From positions 1,178,001 to 1,242,000 of the forward strand of contig JAUFSD010000003.1 of the NCBI GenBank assembly GCA_033030425.1: a stretch of DNA of 64,000 nucleotides, given 5' to 3'. The notes under the pieces were generated by a model. The model was not told the DNA's origin, did not search any database, and was given only the letters and a program-made list of their open reading frames with translations. Every line of letters begins with the position of its first letter. The first letter of the stretch is position 1. The stretch comes from Verpa conica (taxonomy: Eukaryota > Ascomycota > Pezizomycetes > Pezizales > Morchellaceae). This document shows positions 40,105 to 51,389 of the stretch, one piece after another. Made by a program: the position numbers and the translations under genes.

Positions 40105-42977
40105 TCAAGTCCCTATAAACTTATATAGACATATTAAGGTATTACCCTTCAAAGAATTTATATTTTTTTCGGAATCCTTTTTTCGTTGTTCATTGTAATA
40201 TAACCTCACTGCAGACCGGTCCTCCTTAGGCTCAGGGGTATATCGGATTGGTAGGTCCTGGCAATCTGGCTCAGGTGTGTACCTGCCTGAGCTTTGTGAA
40301 TCGTATTGATCTTCTGAGTCTCTAGAGGATTCTGAGGGTGTATATGAAAGAACACCACGTGGTGTATCTAAATCTAGATCTTTTTGCCGATATAGTGACG
40401 TAGGTAAACTTGGATTTCCAATGACAGGTTCACTGAAATCTGATCTTCCATTAAGGTTGTCATTGTAGAGATTGGCTAGATCTCTGTGCGGGTTGGGGTG
40501 GGGATTATCCAGCCGGTATGAAGTTCCAAGGTGTTTCTTCGCTGGAGGGGTTGTTAGAGCATAACTATTTTCACCCCTACGGTTTAAGGATACGATATTG
40601 GTCGGCATCTTATCTGCTCTATCGCCGGGTATAGTCGAGTAAGATTGACTATCATCTTGTCGCTGGGCTTCTCTAATTCCATTTTGTCTAAGTGCAGCCT
40701 CATGATGTGTGCTGTTTCTTGTTTCCCCCCCAGGTGTTTGGTCGTGGTTATTGGGTCTGAATTGTACTGAGTTATCTGTCGGATAGTGAACTCTTCTAAT
40801 CAACATTTCCCTCGGCATAGTTGGAATCTGCGGTTCCAGTGGGAGGGATCTACCCTGTGGAGTATTTGCTATGCCATTTACTAAAACGCGCTTACTCATT
40901 GCATCTGCCCTAGAGAAGGAATTTCCGGATTGAATATTTTGATTAGTTGACAGTTTCTCCTCACCCCCATTGGAATCGAAATAACCAGCTGTTCCTCGAC
41001 CTATACTGTTTTTGGGAAATGGCAATCTCTGGGTCGAGTGTGCCGTAAATGCCTGGTGATCTGTAGTTACTCGATTTCCCATTTGCCCCCTATTTATTAG
41101 GACACCCCCATTCCCAGTAAACATATAGCCAGCGGGATCCATACTCTGATTACCGTTATGCTGTGAAAATCCGGCTCTAGGGGGCATGTGTCTATTCCAG
41201 TGCTGATTGCTATTCATAGCCAGTAGAATCTCGGATTGTCCCCCCACAAAACCTGAGGGTTGCGATATATTGGTGCCCGGTAAAGGAGGCCCCTGATTAT
41301 TCGGAGGTCTAGCTCTCGGTCTAGAGTTATCAGAACCACGAGGGGGAAACCCCCTTCCACGAGAAAGAGCCCCCACCCGATACCGGGTTTGAAATATTCG
41401 CTGAACTTCGTTTCCGTCTCCAACGCTACACCTCATACCCTGAGTGAATGATCTCTGGACACTGTTGGATGGACTGCTTTCGCCTCCAAAGCCATCCCTC
41501 ATATCCCTCATATCTCGAGTGAACGACCCCTGGATACTACTAGCTGGACGGTCGACCGAACCTGGACCACTCCCGCCCGGGGGAGAATACTCCATCCGAT
41601 GGGAATTGTTAATAGAAACACCTCCATCCTTTAGCCCTAAGTTAGTACTGTTTGGAGGAGTTTGTCTGGAGGCCTGCTGACCACCTCTAGGGTTATTTGA
41701 GGTGTGTAGAGTAGCATTGTTATAGGTAGTCTGAGTTGGGTTCATCCCCCTATTTGCGTGTTCTCGAAAATTGTTGTTATTATATGAGCAGTTTGGGGAT
41801 TCATTTGAGAGATTCGCTCTGTGTGGATGACTGATAGGTGCCTGTATGGTCTGTGGGTGAAGATCATAATTCATCACTCGCTGTTGTTTCATGACGTCAT
41901 TCGGATATGGAGGTGTACGGGGAACTTCTTTTGCCCCTTGTTGCAATGCCTCGTACCTGCTAGGATTGGAGTTGAATGTTGGGTTCGAGCTAAAATGATG
42001 CCCACGATTCATAAGGTCATCTCTAGCTAGTTGATTGTGATTCATGGTGGGCGTAGGACCTCTTCGTTGGTCGTTCCCATCATTGACTTGACTATTTTGG
42101 AAATTACTGTTTCGAATAGAATAAGCGGGGGCGTGGACTACACTGACAACTGCACCCACTGTAGAAGCACCTGTAGCAACTCTTCTCTCGGGTCTCCCAA
42201 CTGTGATGTTGGGGTTGATAGCGTGTTTCGCCTGGGTGTTGTAGCCATCTATGGACTTCTCAGTTTCTGGCGGATCATCAATGTAATTGGTCAACGGGAC
42301 ACCGCCACCCCTCAATCCTGAACTTTGCACTTCCGGTACGTTTTGAGTCCTAGGAACTTCTCGATTTTCATCCCTCATTATTTGGAGGGATGCCATGGCG
42401 GCGTTTCTAAGCTGTTTTGAGGCAAGCTTTTGATTAATATCACCATTCTCAACCCCCGGAGGAACTGTGGTTCTCGCTGGTTGGGCCAAAGCGGAGCTCA
42501 TTTCAGCCAACTGAGCCTCTTTTAATGCATGTGGTAACATGCTAATGCCTAATGCTACGTGGGAAAGCGGGCAAGAATCCCCTCGAGGGCAGGGATCTGG
42601 GTATTTATCAGTCGGAACCTCAAACCCTCTACTACCCGAGAAAACGATCAACTGTATTTAGTACCTCTTCTCAAGAAATGATCCCTGCACAGTGGCAGTA
42701 CTTCATTGGGTCCAATTCCATCGTGCTTCCAAGTGCAATCATCTCTAGTACACTTTCCTGTTGGACTGTTAGCTTGATATAGGCTTATAAGTGGTAGAAT
42801 AGACTGCAAATAGGATATATATTCAGTTGAGTTGGAGATTATGAAAACTGAGGAGAGGGTCTTGAAGATTTACAAATAATAAGACAAGGTATCATTACCA
42901 AAGATTAACTGCCTACGACATAGGTTAGAGCCGGTACTTCGTTCAAACTTCTCCTGATCTGTCTCTAGCTCGAACAT
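40105..42977 (-). CDS. CCCH-like zinc-finger, Asn/Ser/Gly-rich protein (may be the 5' half of the F-box gene)
   Basis: The main exon (about 42620-40105) encodes roughly 840 residues rich in Asn, Ser, Pro, Arg and Gly with no other domain, largely disordered. Near the N-terminus two short C-x4/5-C-x3-H modules occur: KCTRDDCTWKH (upstream exon, about 42745-42710) and PCPRGDSCPLSH (about 42600-42560), resembling CCCH fingers of RNA-binding proteins. RGG/PRG-like patches (SRGRGFPPRGSDNSR) fit RNA binding (inference). The most likely first exon begins at ATG 42977 (MFELETDQEKFERSTG), but its donor phase does not fit the next exon cleanly, so the start is unresolved. At the 3' end, LKG is followed by a GTAATA donor, and splicing to the downstream F-box gene is possible. 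No orthologue recognised. Confidence 0.6.
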
Positions 42978-44905
42978 CCTAATTATTATTTAGGCTCCTT
43001 TTCTATAGTGATTAAATCAGCAGGATGAACCAAATGATTACACTGTGAGGAGTGGTGGCGCATGGTTGCAGAGGCAGAGGCAAATTCCCAATTGCTTTCT
43101 GATGGGAGGAGTTGGTGCTTGCCTTAGGGGTATGTAGGTAGGAGAATTAGCCGGTTATTCCCAGGTGTATAATCAATTGAACCGAGATGCAGGTAGAGGC
43201 AGAGGTGGGGAAGGGTGGCCTTGAACTGAATTGATAATTCTAATGATGGGAAGATGAAATAGGAATGAAAGACGATATGATTCGCTAAAAGCTTTGTTAA
43301 CAGTGGCGCTGGTGAAGAGCACCAGGTCAATGAAGTCAGTCGACAAGGGAGGTTGAGGGGACAATGACTAGTAAAGGCAGCATCCGGGCGCGCGCTTTGT
43401 TTAGAGGGGGGGGGTAACCGACGATGAAACAGCGGCGGCGACGGGATGTATGTACTAACTAGCAGATATGAAGGCGCAAAAACCAGGCAGGAGCCGCGGC
43501 TGGAGAGAGAGGGAGAGTTATCCGACGAGCGGGGTACAGGGTGTAAGGAACCGTAGAGATGGAGAGTAAGCTATCGCACTGCGATTCTCAGTCAGTAGTT
43601 TGTGGCGGGGGGGATGCCTGAATCTTACACGGGCCACATAAAAACCGTCCTGTCTTGGTTCACTCTTCACGTACCAGTACTTCGATTTCTACGAGATATT
43701 ACGTGCATGACTCCCGCCCCATGTATCGCTTAATACTCCATCCCATGCAGCCAGACTACGCTATCCCTTTAATGGAAGGCTTCTGCCTTAGGCGCCCGAT
43801 GTCAGGCCCTCTTCAGGCTCTCTCACTCTCTATTACTACATAATACAACTTACATGTAGGTAGTGCAGTACTACGCCTGTGGGGGTAAGTCCTTGGACAG
43901 TGGTGGTACCATCTCTCACATAAAATTATTGGCTGTTTCCTAGGCCAAGTCTGTGCCACCACAGCCAGGTGTCCAAAGACTTACCCCCGCAGGCGTAGTA
44001 CATGTATGTAAGGGGAAGGCTTGCCAGTATTTCATGTGTCTTGGGGCTAGAACCCTTGATACTATACACATATAATACTTACAAGAAGACATTGACGCAT
44101 CTGTAGTAGCTGGGACATTCAACACTATTAGAGATACCCCCATGGCCTCTACACCTATATTTCGTCTGCCTAGTACACTCAAAACCTTGGGCTTTCCCTA
44201 CCCCATCTTCATAATAGGCTACCACCTCGGGCTCACCAGAAACGGTACAAAAGGCACTTCTAAAACGCGAAGGACGCTTCGCACGACTCTGACCAGATAA
44301 ATATTACTAAAGTCTGGCCGAGATGTTTGGTGATGACCTGGCATTCCAATATCGGTGGCCACTACAACACTATCTAAATACGTCTGATGATGTGTTTGTG
44401 AGCGCTCACAAACCAAGCGTGCACTCTGAACCCACTTCACCTACCAACCTCCAGTCAGGCTGCCTATAGTTTTTCCCGGTTGGCTCGTTAGCAGCTTGTT
44501 GGCTCCCTATACCAAACAATTGTATACTACAAGTGATGGATCTGGTCATCGAAATCGAAAGCCTTGGTGTGGGAAAGTACTCTACGCGCCTCGCTACAGA
44601 GGTCATACATGTAGGTATTTATGTATTTTACGATCCACCCCACACATACGCACGCACCCACACCCACACAATGTCCTATTCTCTGTTGGGAAGAGAACCA
44701 AAAGCTTGGTAAACTCACGGACCCCTGTTAAACTATACGTACTTCAAAGCACAGAGCACAGAGCTGCCAGGCTCATTTTTTTTCTTTTGCCCCTTCTCCC
44801 TGCAGTCCTTCCCAGCCTGAACGCAATCTTCGTTATTCCACCCACTTCCAATCTTTCCCTCCTCCTCCTCTTCCTCCTCCTCTTCTTCCTCCATCCCAAT
44901 CTAAA
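42978..44905. other. Divergent intergenic region with a foldback element
   Basis: About 1.9 kb between the divergent CCCH gene and the RRM gene. It contains a G-run and GC-richer segment (43380-43620), a foldback element (43850-44014), TACATGTA sites at 43851, 43999 and 44606, and a pyrimidine-rich leader (44775-44905) just before the RRM start. No other gene is supported. Confidence 0.5.
43850..44014. repeat. Foldback element, about 165 bp
   Basis: The left part CTTACATGTA...TACTACGCCTGTGGGGG continuing to TAAGTCCTTGGACA is mirrored on the right by TGTCCAAAGACTTACCC and GCAGGCGTAGTACATGTA ending in TGTAAG. Arms are about 50-60 bases with small gaps. No coding frame. Both ends contain the TACATGTA palindrome. 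Confidence 0.75.
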
Positions 44906-46516
44906 ATGACTGCTACGGTAACGATTGATAAGATTTATTTTGAGACACTTCTACGGAAGGCAAACGTGAGTTGGATCCCCAAAATTTACAGCTATTTACA
45001 GGTGCACCTTACTCGGGCTACACCACCGAGCTCACTCTCAAGCGGCCCATGGGTGGGGGTAGTATTTGGACTAATACATGAGATAACAGGTCCATGGGGG
45101 TGAGCCAGAAAAAAACACCATTCCAGTGGCGAAGGAACATTATGATAAATTAACCAATTCTGTAAAGGAGTATAGTAAGTTTTCCTCTGATTTTCTCGTA
45201 CTAGGGTTTGGAGTTGAACTCTCAATCTATATTACTAGGGTGTAATCTACTGTGAAAGTGGCTGACGATATAAATATACGCAAAGAGGCCCTTTGTACTG
45301 CTCTTATCCGAGGTGGCGTGACTACAGAAAATCTTGAGGTCTCTTCACCTTTCCCCGTTATCCTGCTTCTTTACTAATACCATTCAAATAGCTTCTTATC
45401 AATGCCGGAATCGAAGAAGATGAATGCCAAGGCCCTAGAGTCTTCAACCGCACCAAGAACAGTCTCATGAACCTAGAGACTCCTCCATATACAGAAGCCT
45501 CACACTCTAGTTATACTCCACCAATATTCAGCCGCCCTCACCCATCCTCGGCACCATCCTTTCACACGCAGCCTAGCCAATACACCAGCCACTCGCAGAC
45601 TCGTAGTAATGGGAATGGTCATGCCCATTACGAGGATATGGGGGGTGATGGTGAAGGGAGTGATGGCACAACTAAGCAGGATGTCCAAGGACCCCTAAGA
45701 GGAAGGAATAAATATAACGATCAAACAGCCGGGAATAGAACCCTCTTCTTTACTCGGCTCCCAGAAAAGGCTACATATGCTAGTTTCTTAGAAGTTGTGA
45801 GGGGGGGCGTGGTGGTGGATGCTTGGATGAAACCAGGCGATCGGTGTGCGTCCATTTCTTTCTTGCACCCCCAGTCTGCGGAGGCTTTCTACCGGTATGC
45901 GAAGAAAAACGATCTATATGTTGATGGACGTCGGGTTGGTCACCCTGGCGATTTAAAATCACGCTTATGGTTCACAATAAGCACTAACTAACAGGCGTAG
46001 ATTATTGTTGAATGGCGGGATCCTGCTCGTCAATTCGTTGTTCTCCCTAATATCCTCCGTCAGATTCACTCCGGTGCAACACGTAATCTCTACCTAAAGA
46101 ACATTCCGTCTACATTGACAGAAGAGCGGCTGAGAAACGACCTGGATCATATTGCAAATCTTTCAATCGAAAAAATCATTTTTGAAAGGTCTAAAAGCGC
46201 AGTCCAGGTCAACTTGAACTCTATATGTGTAGCTTGCTTTGCAAGAACATGTCTAAAATCTAGGGCATATTATAAAGGCACCAAGATCGATTTTGGGGCC
46301 GATGACTGTGCAAAAAGTCTACCGGACTTTAAAGTTTATAAACCAAAGCAGGAATCAAATCTAAGGATGGAAAAGAAAATATCAAATAGGTTTAATGCAC
46401 TGGCAGTCGAAGAGGATAGAGAGGAGGGCAACGATTGGGTTGGCAATAATACAGAGTGCACTGAAAGTTGGGCTGATAGTATGACTGATGGAACAGAATA
46501 TACCAGTGGTTATTAG
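44906..46516 (+). CDS. RRM RNA-binding protein, Nrd1-like
   Basis: Fungal RNA-recognition-motif protein resembling S. pombe Nrd1 (a negative regulator of the onset of differentiation). Exon 1 from ATG 44906: MTATVTIDKIYFETLLRKAN. A short exon near 45272-45340 gives VADDINIRKEALCTALIRGG. The large exon (about 45391-45930) has LLINAGIEEDECQGPRVFN, a Ser/Pro/His-rich region, and RRM elements NRTLFFTRLPEKATYASFLE with an RNP-like CASISFLHPQSAEAFYRYA. An intron with donor GTTGGT (about 45937) joins to IIVEWRDPARQF, then a second RRM: HSGATRNLYLKNIPSTLTEE through SRAYYKGTKIDFGADDC. Ends at 46516, about 420 residues. Role in post-transcriptional control is inferred from the family. Confidence 0.82.
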
Positions 46517-47467
46517 ACCGAAGCTTACGAATTTTTTGTGACCGTTCCATGCCTATTGCTTGTTATTTTAGTCCTTTGAGTATTCTGTGCCCTACCTGTC
46601 TTTCTCCCTACGTATTTACCTTCCCACGCTAGTCTCACCCCTTGATATTTTTCCTCAAGGACAGATGCGATATTATCAAAATCTTTTCTAAGCTTTGTGT
46701 ATTAGGGGGATATATTGTTTCTATTCCACAGGTATGGGCGATGGGCGATGGGCGTTTGTGTCGTTTATTCCGAGGAGGCACTTTTTATCTTTTAACATCA
46801 TTTTTACAATTTTTATAGCATTAATTTTCTGATACGGAAAGATATTTTAGCACCTAGGGGCACGCCCGGCGTATGACGAACTCCAAAATCACCAAAAGGT
46901 CAAAATTACTGAAAAGGCCCCCATTTATGGTTTTTTAAGAAAAATTACTTGACAATGGTCTTCAAGGCCTAAGTATTTCAAGGTGGATAACCGTACTGGC
47001 TTAATCACAGGCTTAATCACAAAGGCTACCTGGGTAGGGAGGGAGGGTTCCGATTGGTAGAAGTGCAAAAATAGCCTACTCGGGGAGCCTGTATAATGAG
47101 GAGTAGGTAACAAGTAGATATGGGTTGAGAATTGTTTGCCCAATATAAACTTTAATTACACCATCAGACCGATATTAAGTCTTTAGGAATTTCCCGATAT
47201 AGGTTATCATCCCCTAACCCCCCCTTAAGCCGTTAGGGCCTACATGTAACTAGCACCTTTACCATGTATGTACCTTATTGTCCCGACTCACTAGGACTAT
47301 TTACTCCAAGATCACCCTTACGTAACCTTATCTCTATCAGATTACTTACAATTATTTCAAGGTATTAGACCTAACATAACTAGACCTAATCAATCTATAT
47401 ATAATAGGGCTTTTAGTGTGGTTGCGCGCACAGCTTACGGGATGCCAGGTCGAAAGAAAACTTCTCC

Positions 47468-47483
47468 AAAAAGAAAAAGAAAA
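47468..47483 (-). terminator. Pol III terminator of tRNA-iMet
   Basis: Three A runs on the + strand (5, 5 and 4 bases), read as T runs just downstream of the tRNA 3' end on the minus strand, fit RNA polymerase III termination. Confidence 0.7.
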
Positions 47484-47489
47484 TAAGTC

Positions 47490-47561
47490 TAGCAACACCA
47501 CGTTTCGATCGTGGGACCTCCGGGTTATGAGCCCGGCGCGCTTCCGCTGCGCCATGTTGCT
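47490..47561 (-). tRNA. Initiator tRNA-Met (CAT)
   Basis: A 72-base intronless tRNA on the minus strand, with no encoded CCA. Acceptor AGCAACA pairs with TGTTGCT, so it begins with the A1-T72 pair characteristic of eukaryotic initiators. The anticodon arm CCGGG-CTCATAA-CCCGG contains the three consecutive G-C pairs typical of initiators; the anticodon CAT is at 47529-47527. The T loop reads GATCGAAAC in place of TTCGA, another initiator hallmark. The D arm is GCGC-AGCGGAA-GCGC. All key identity features agree. Confidence 0.97.
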
Positions 47562-49457
47562 ATGGAAGTTGGCTACATCTTGGCAACTTTGAACCTTGCT
47601 CACTACACTAACAGTTTAAAGTTCCAAAATCATTACGCTTAGTATTAATAAATAAATAATACTTTAACATAAATAAAAAAATCTATCGTATCTGAAAATC
47701 ATCTACCGTGTAATCGCCTTATAAGGACTAGACCGGACAGGTATTACATGTACTTATATGCACTGATATTTACTATAGCAATATCTGCATATATGTACTT
47801 TAAAAGAATATGGGTTTACTCTATACTTTAAATTTTTATAGGGCGATTGGACTATACTAGCACGCGATTTAATTATCATATTCTAGCCCGAAGTCATGGT
47901 ATCTCACTCGTTACAATCAGGTGTCTTATAATGAACTCCTTTTTTTTGTTTAATTCATTAATGTCTTATAATGAATGGATGAATACATGTAAGTACATGG
48001 TGCCCAAGGGCTAAGGTACTTGTACTACATGTAATAAAGGCCTAAGCCCAAAAACAAACACAATAACAGAAATAAAATATAACATAAAAATAACAACAAA
48101 CAAACGCAAAACCAATTTAACCAAGCCTCTCTTCTTCACTTCCCTTATTCACCCTGTGTACTCTCCTCTCTCTCCTGCTCGCTACTCTCTGCTACGTCTT
48201 CCCACATCTCTTCCCACCCCCACTCCACCTCCCTCTCGCCTTCTCACTCGTCTGCTCTCTCCATCCTGCCTTCTCTCTGGCTCACCGCTCTATTCCTTTT
48301 CCTCTTGAATTCTCTCCACAATATTCTCTCCACACCAAGGCTGCCCAGATCAAATTCTTCGGATTTAGGCATCTTGTAAACTAGTATTGGTTTGCGATTG
48401 TATCCGCCGCATGATAAAGGCAATGATCATACGTAATATTATGATCTTCTAGATAGACATGTATTTATACACTTTTTTAGTGACTCCCTAAAACATGTTG
48501 TGTTGTGAGTCCTTGAATAAAACATTGTCTTCACAATAATAGACCAATACACAAGGTAGTTTCTTACAGAAATGTGAAAACCAGGTTCTTTTGTCCAAGT
48601 CTTTGTAGTAACGGAAGCGCCATGGATGACCATTTGTGACGTGGCCGTCTCTTACTCTATAGACACATTACCGTGACCACTATGCAGGTAAGTGGAATCC
48701 GCGCCCCCTCTCCCCAATATACATAGTTTAATTACGCTTCTTACCGTCAGTCTGCTGTTGTATAGGAGACATCTAGGGTAGCGATTTTATGACAAGTTTT
48801 ACGAGAGGGGGCGCACAGACTTTTCCCCCAGAATATCAACACCTAGGTAAAGAGTATTCTATTGATATATACAAAACACAAGACTTAATGTAATAAACTA
48901 ATCAATGGTAACTATGTAGTGGACTACCATAATATCTCGGCGATACCAAACAGCGTCGTGCTATGGGTATTGGCAATTATTTCAGACCGTTGTAGGTCAA
49001 GTGAACGTCGAGTAGGTTTCTTCATGAGGCCCTAGCTAAGGTAGCCCATTGGAGGTTAGGAAGAAAGGGTTAGATATTGTTATAAAAAAAACATTTATAG
49101 CCCTCTATATACCCTATTATAGTGAATAAGACTAATTTTGTTAAGATATGGTACTAAATGAGATACACACAAATACCACAGATCTAAGTGTACTGTAGTT
49201 TACAGTGTTGCTATTATAGGGAACCTGACCCCGACCTTTATATTCCAATATCGATCCGGCCTCGTTCGGTATCGCCGAGATATTAGGAGTAATTAGATAG
49301 TTATTAATATATCTATTGGATAAGGTGGGAGCACTTGACTGAGTAACTAAATATACAGAGTGTGTAGGGTAAGTACTAAGAACTGTCTCAGGTTGGGCAA
49401 TTCGTTGACATATGCCTGTGGTTGGTCTGGTAATGCCACGCTAGTCAGCAAGTTGGT

Positions 49458-49605
49458 ACTCGCGAGGCAGACAATAAGTACCCAAAAATCCAAGTTTTAT
49501 GTTCACCAACCGAAGCTGCATTTTAATACATAGAGGCCACCACCTCCAATAAAGAATCCCTTGTCCAAGACTTGCATTTTCAGGCACTTATTGCCTGCCC
49601 CGAGT
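49458..49605. repeat. Imperfect foldback, about 148 bp
   Basis: The left arm ACTCGCGAGGCAGACAATAA (49458 on) and the complement of the right arm ACTCGGGGCAGGCAATAA (ending 49605) match with several differences over about 40 bases, continuing as AAAAATCCAAG and AAAATGCAAG. No coding frame. Confidence 0.6.
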
Positions 49606-50261
49606 ATATCAGCTGTGAGACCCCCAGGCTATATGCAACACAACATCCAAGACCCTAATCTCTATACATGTAGTACCTAGTATACAAGACGATGATAAAG
49701 CTCAAGGGAAAGTGCGATCCTGTAGTTATTTTTCATATTTTTCATATCCCCTTTAATTTTTAAAAGATATATACAAAATGTTCTTGGTGCTTTTTTCCTT
49801 AATACAAATTGTGCATACGAAGGTAGGCACTTTTGGGTCTATCTTTTGGCGCCCGTATATTTCCCCCTATGGAAATTGATAGTCTCGTGCCCAGCCCCTA
49901 TGGCAGCTTGCCTGCCATAGAGTACAGCCGTGTTCAACAAGTCCTGCCAGCCAGCATCATATCTCATAGAATATTAGATCAATTTTTAGATCAACAACCA
50001 CTTAATAAAATAACCCAAAACTAATAAGATATACAACATACGCTATATATTACACATATACCCGGTCTAAGAAAGTATGACCACATTTTTTCCTCCCATG
50101 GTCTACCTAGCTAGGTACTTGAACATACATGTAGATTTTTATACTTTTCTATAAAAAACTATATATATGCCGATTTCTCAGCTTTAAGGGCTTGAATATT
50201 AAATAAATCGCTTTATTATATCCAGATGCCTAATCTGACTAATTATGTGGTTGTTGATATA

Positions 50262-50592
50262 TGTTCTGGCCCGTTGGAGGGACATCCTCTATATGGGCCA
50301 ACCTACGCCCCCTGTATGGGTAACAACATAAAAAAAATCCTGGCTACAAAAAAACACTCAGAACAAAGCTTCCAGCCTCCTACAAGTTTAATAAAGCATA
50401 GAATAAAATCCAAAAAAATCACAAATATAGTTCAAGATAGATTTATATTTTCTAGCTATTATTCTTATTCTTTTGAGTGTCCCTGTATTAATTAGGCTAT
50501 ACTTTGTTGGCTCGCCCATGGGTGTCCCTCCAACGGGTAGGGCACCTAATAGATTGCCCGTTGAGGGGACGTCCCCCCAACGGGCCAGAACA
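50262..50592. mobile_element. TIR element, family A copy 2 (331 bp)
   Basis: Same ends as the copy at 27586-27988 (TGTTCTGGCCCGTTGG and its complement) and the same AT-rich core (for example TTTTCTAGCTATTATTCTTA and TCTTTTGAGTG). A 4-bp duplication TATA flanks it (50258-50261, 50593-50596). It lacks about 50 bases of the left GC-rich module and about 20 of the right one that copy 1 carries, and differs by scattered substitutions. Non-autonomous, no frame of its own. Confidence 0.88.
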
Positions 50593-50737
50593 TATACATG
50601 TAGTATCTAGAGTCTATATGAGGGCCTAGACAAGCCACCCATACTACCGCAGACCCTCATTAATATACAGTATGATACAATAGAGTCTTGGTTTTCTATA
50701 CATTGGATCCCGAGCCATTCAGTACTGTGGTTTTTTA

Positions 50738-50908
50738 CAGTACCAAAAAGAGGGGTGGGATCAGTACGGTGCTCCCGCAAATACGCTAGCGATATGGGAG
50801 AAACACGGTATTAGTACAGTAATATACCTCAATTACTGATTTAATTCGGTATTTGCGACTAAATTACGTAGTGCTATGGCAATAAATTCACCCCGTTTTT
50901 TCATACTG
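50738..50908. mobile_element. TIR element flanked by TA, 171 bp
   Basis: The left end CAGTACCAAAAAGAGGGGTG and right end CACCCCGTTTTTTCATACTG are inverted over about 20 bases with a few mismatches, and TA lies on both sides (50736-50737, 50909-50910). Ends beginning CAGT plus a TA duplication are typical of Tc1/mariner and pogo derivatives. No coding frame, so probably a MITE; the arms are divergent, hence moderate confidence. Confidence 0.6.
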
Positions 50909-51389
50909 TAGTTTGACTTGGTTTCACACCCATTGTAGTCGCTACATATTTCCACTAAGACTTGTTGAACACAACTGTAAAAAATAGGCTAAACTCCTAT
51001 AGACGATGAGGCAAACCTGAGTGTCCAAAGTAGCCATTGTTGTATTTCTTTAGTGTCTTGGCTAGCGTGAACAAGAGATATAACACTATAGTATGTAGAC
51101 TAGAAGCAAGTGTGGACATATATTTATGTACAATAGGCTCATAGTTTGCATCTGTCAACGTTGTTTCTTACATGCGGCACAGCCGAATTTTCAACTAGGG
51201 TATTCTATTGATGTAATGATATGCCTGTAATCATCGCCGATCGACCACAGCCACCTCATTTGAACGGTTATCAATAAGACTCGACGCATATCAGACCATT
51301 CCTCGACCAGTATTTTCTCTCCTTTCGTCCCAGATAGTTTTTCCCGAGCAAGAACAAACCTAGACCACAGTATTAGTAACTAGTATCAC

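Larger units (their letters stand above)
46517..51389. other. 4.9-kb gene-poor, repeat-rich region
   Basis: Apart from the initiator tRNA, no gene can be supported here. It contains seven TACATGTA palindromes (47241, 47745, 47984, 48026, 49665, 50126, 50595), a pyrimidine-rich tract at 48120-48310, a foldback at 49458-49605, a TIR element at 50262-50592 and another at 50738-50908, and a short GATGGGC tandem near 46735. The base composition is strongly AT-rich elsewhere, consistent with decayed transposon sequence (inference). Confidence 0.55.

Noticed and set aside
48247..48372. Short minus-strand frame beginning MPKSEEFDLGSLG
   Set aside because: Only about 42 codons, composed mainly of the complement of a pyrimidine tract; protein-like start but no further support.
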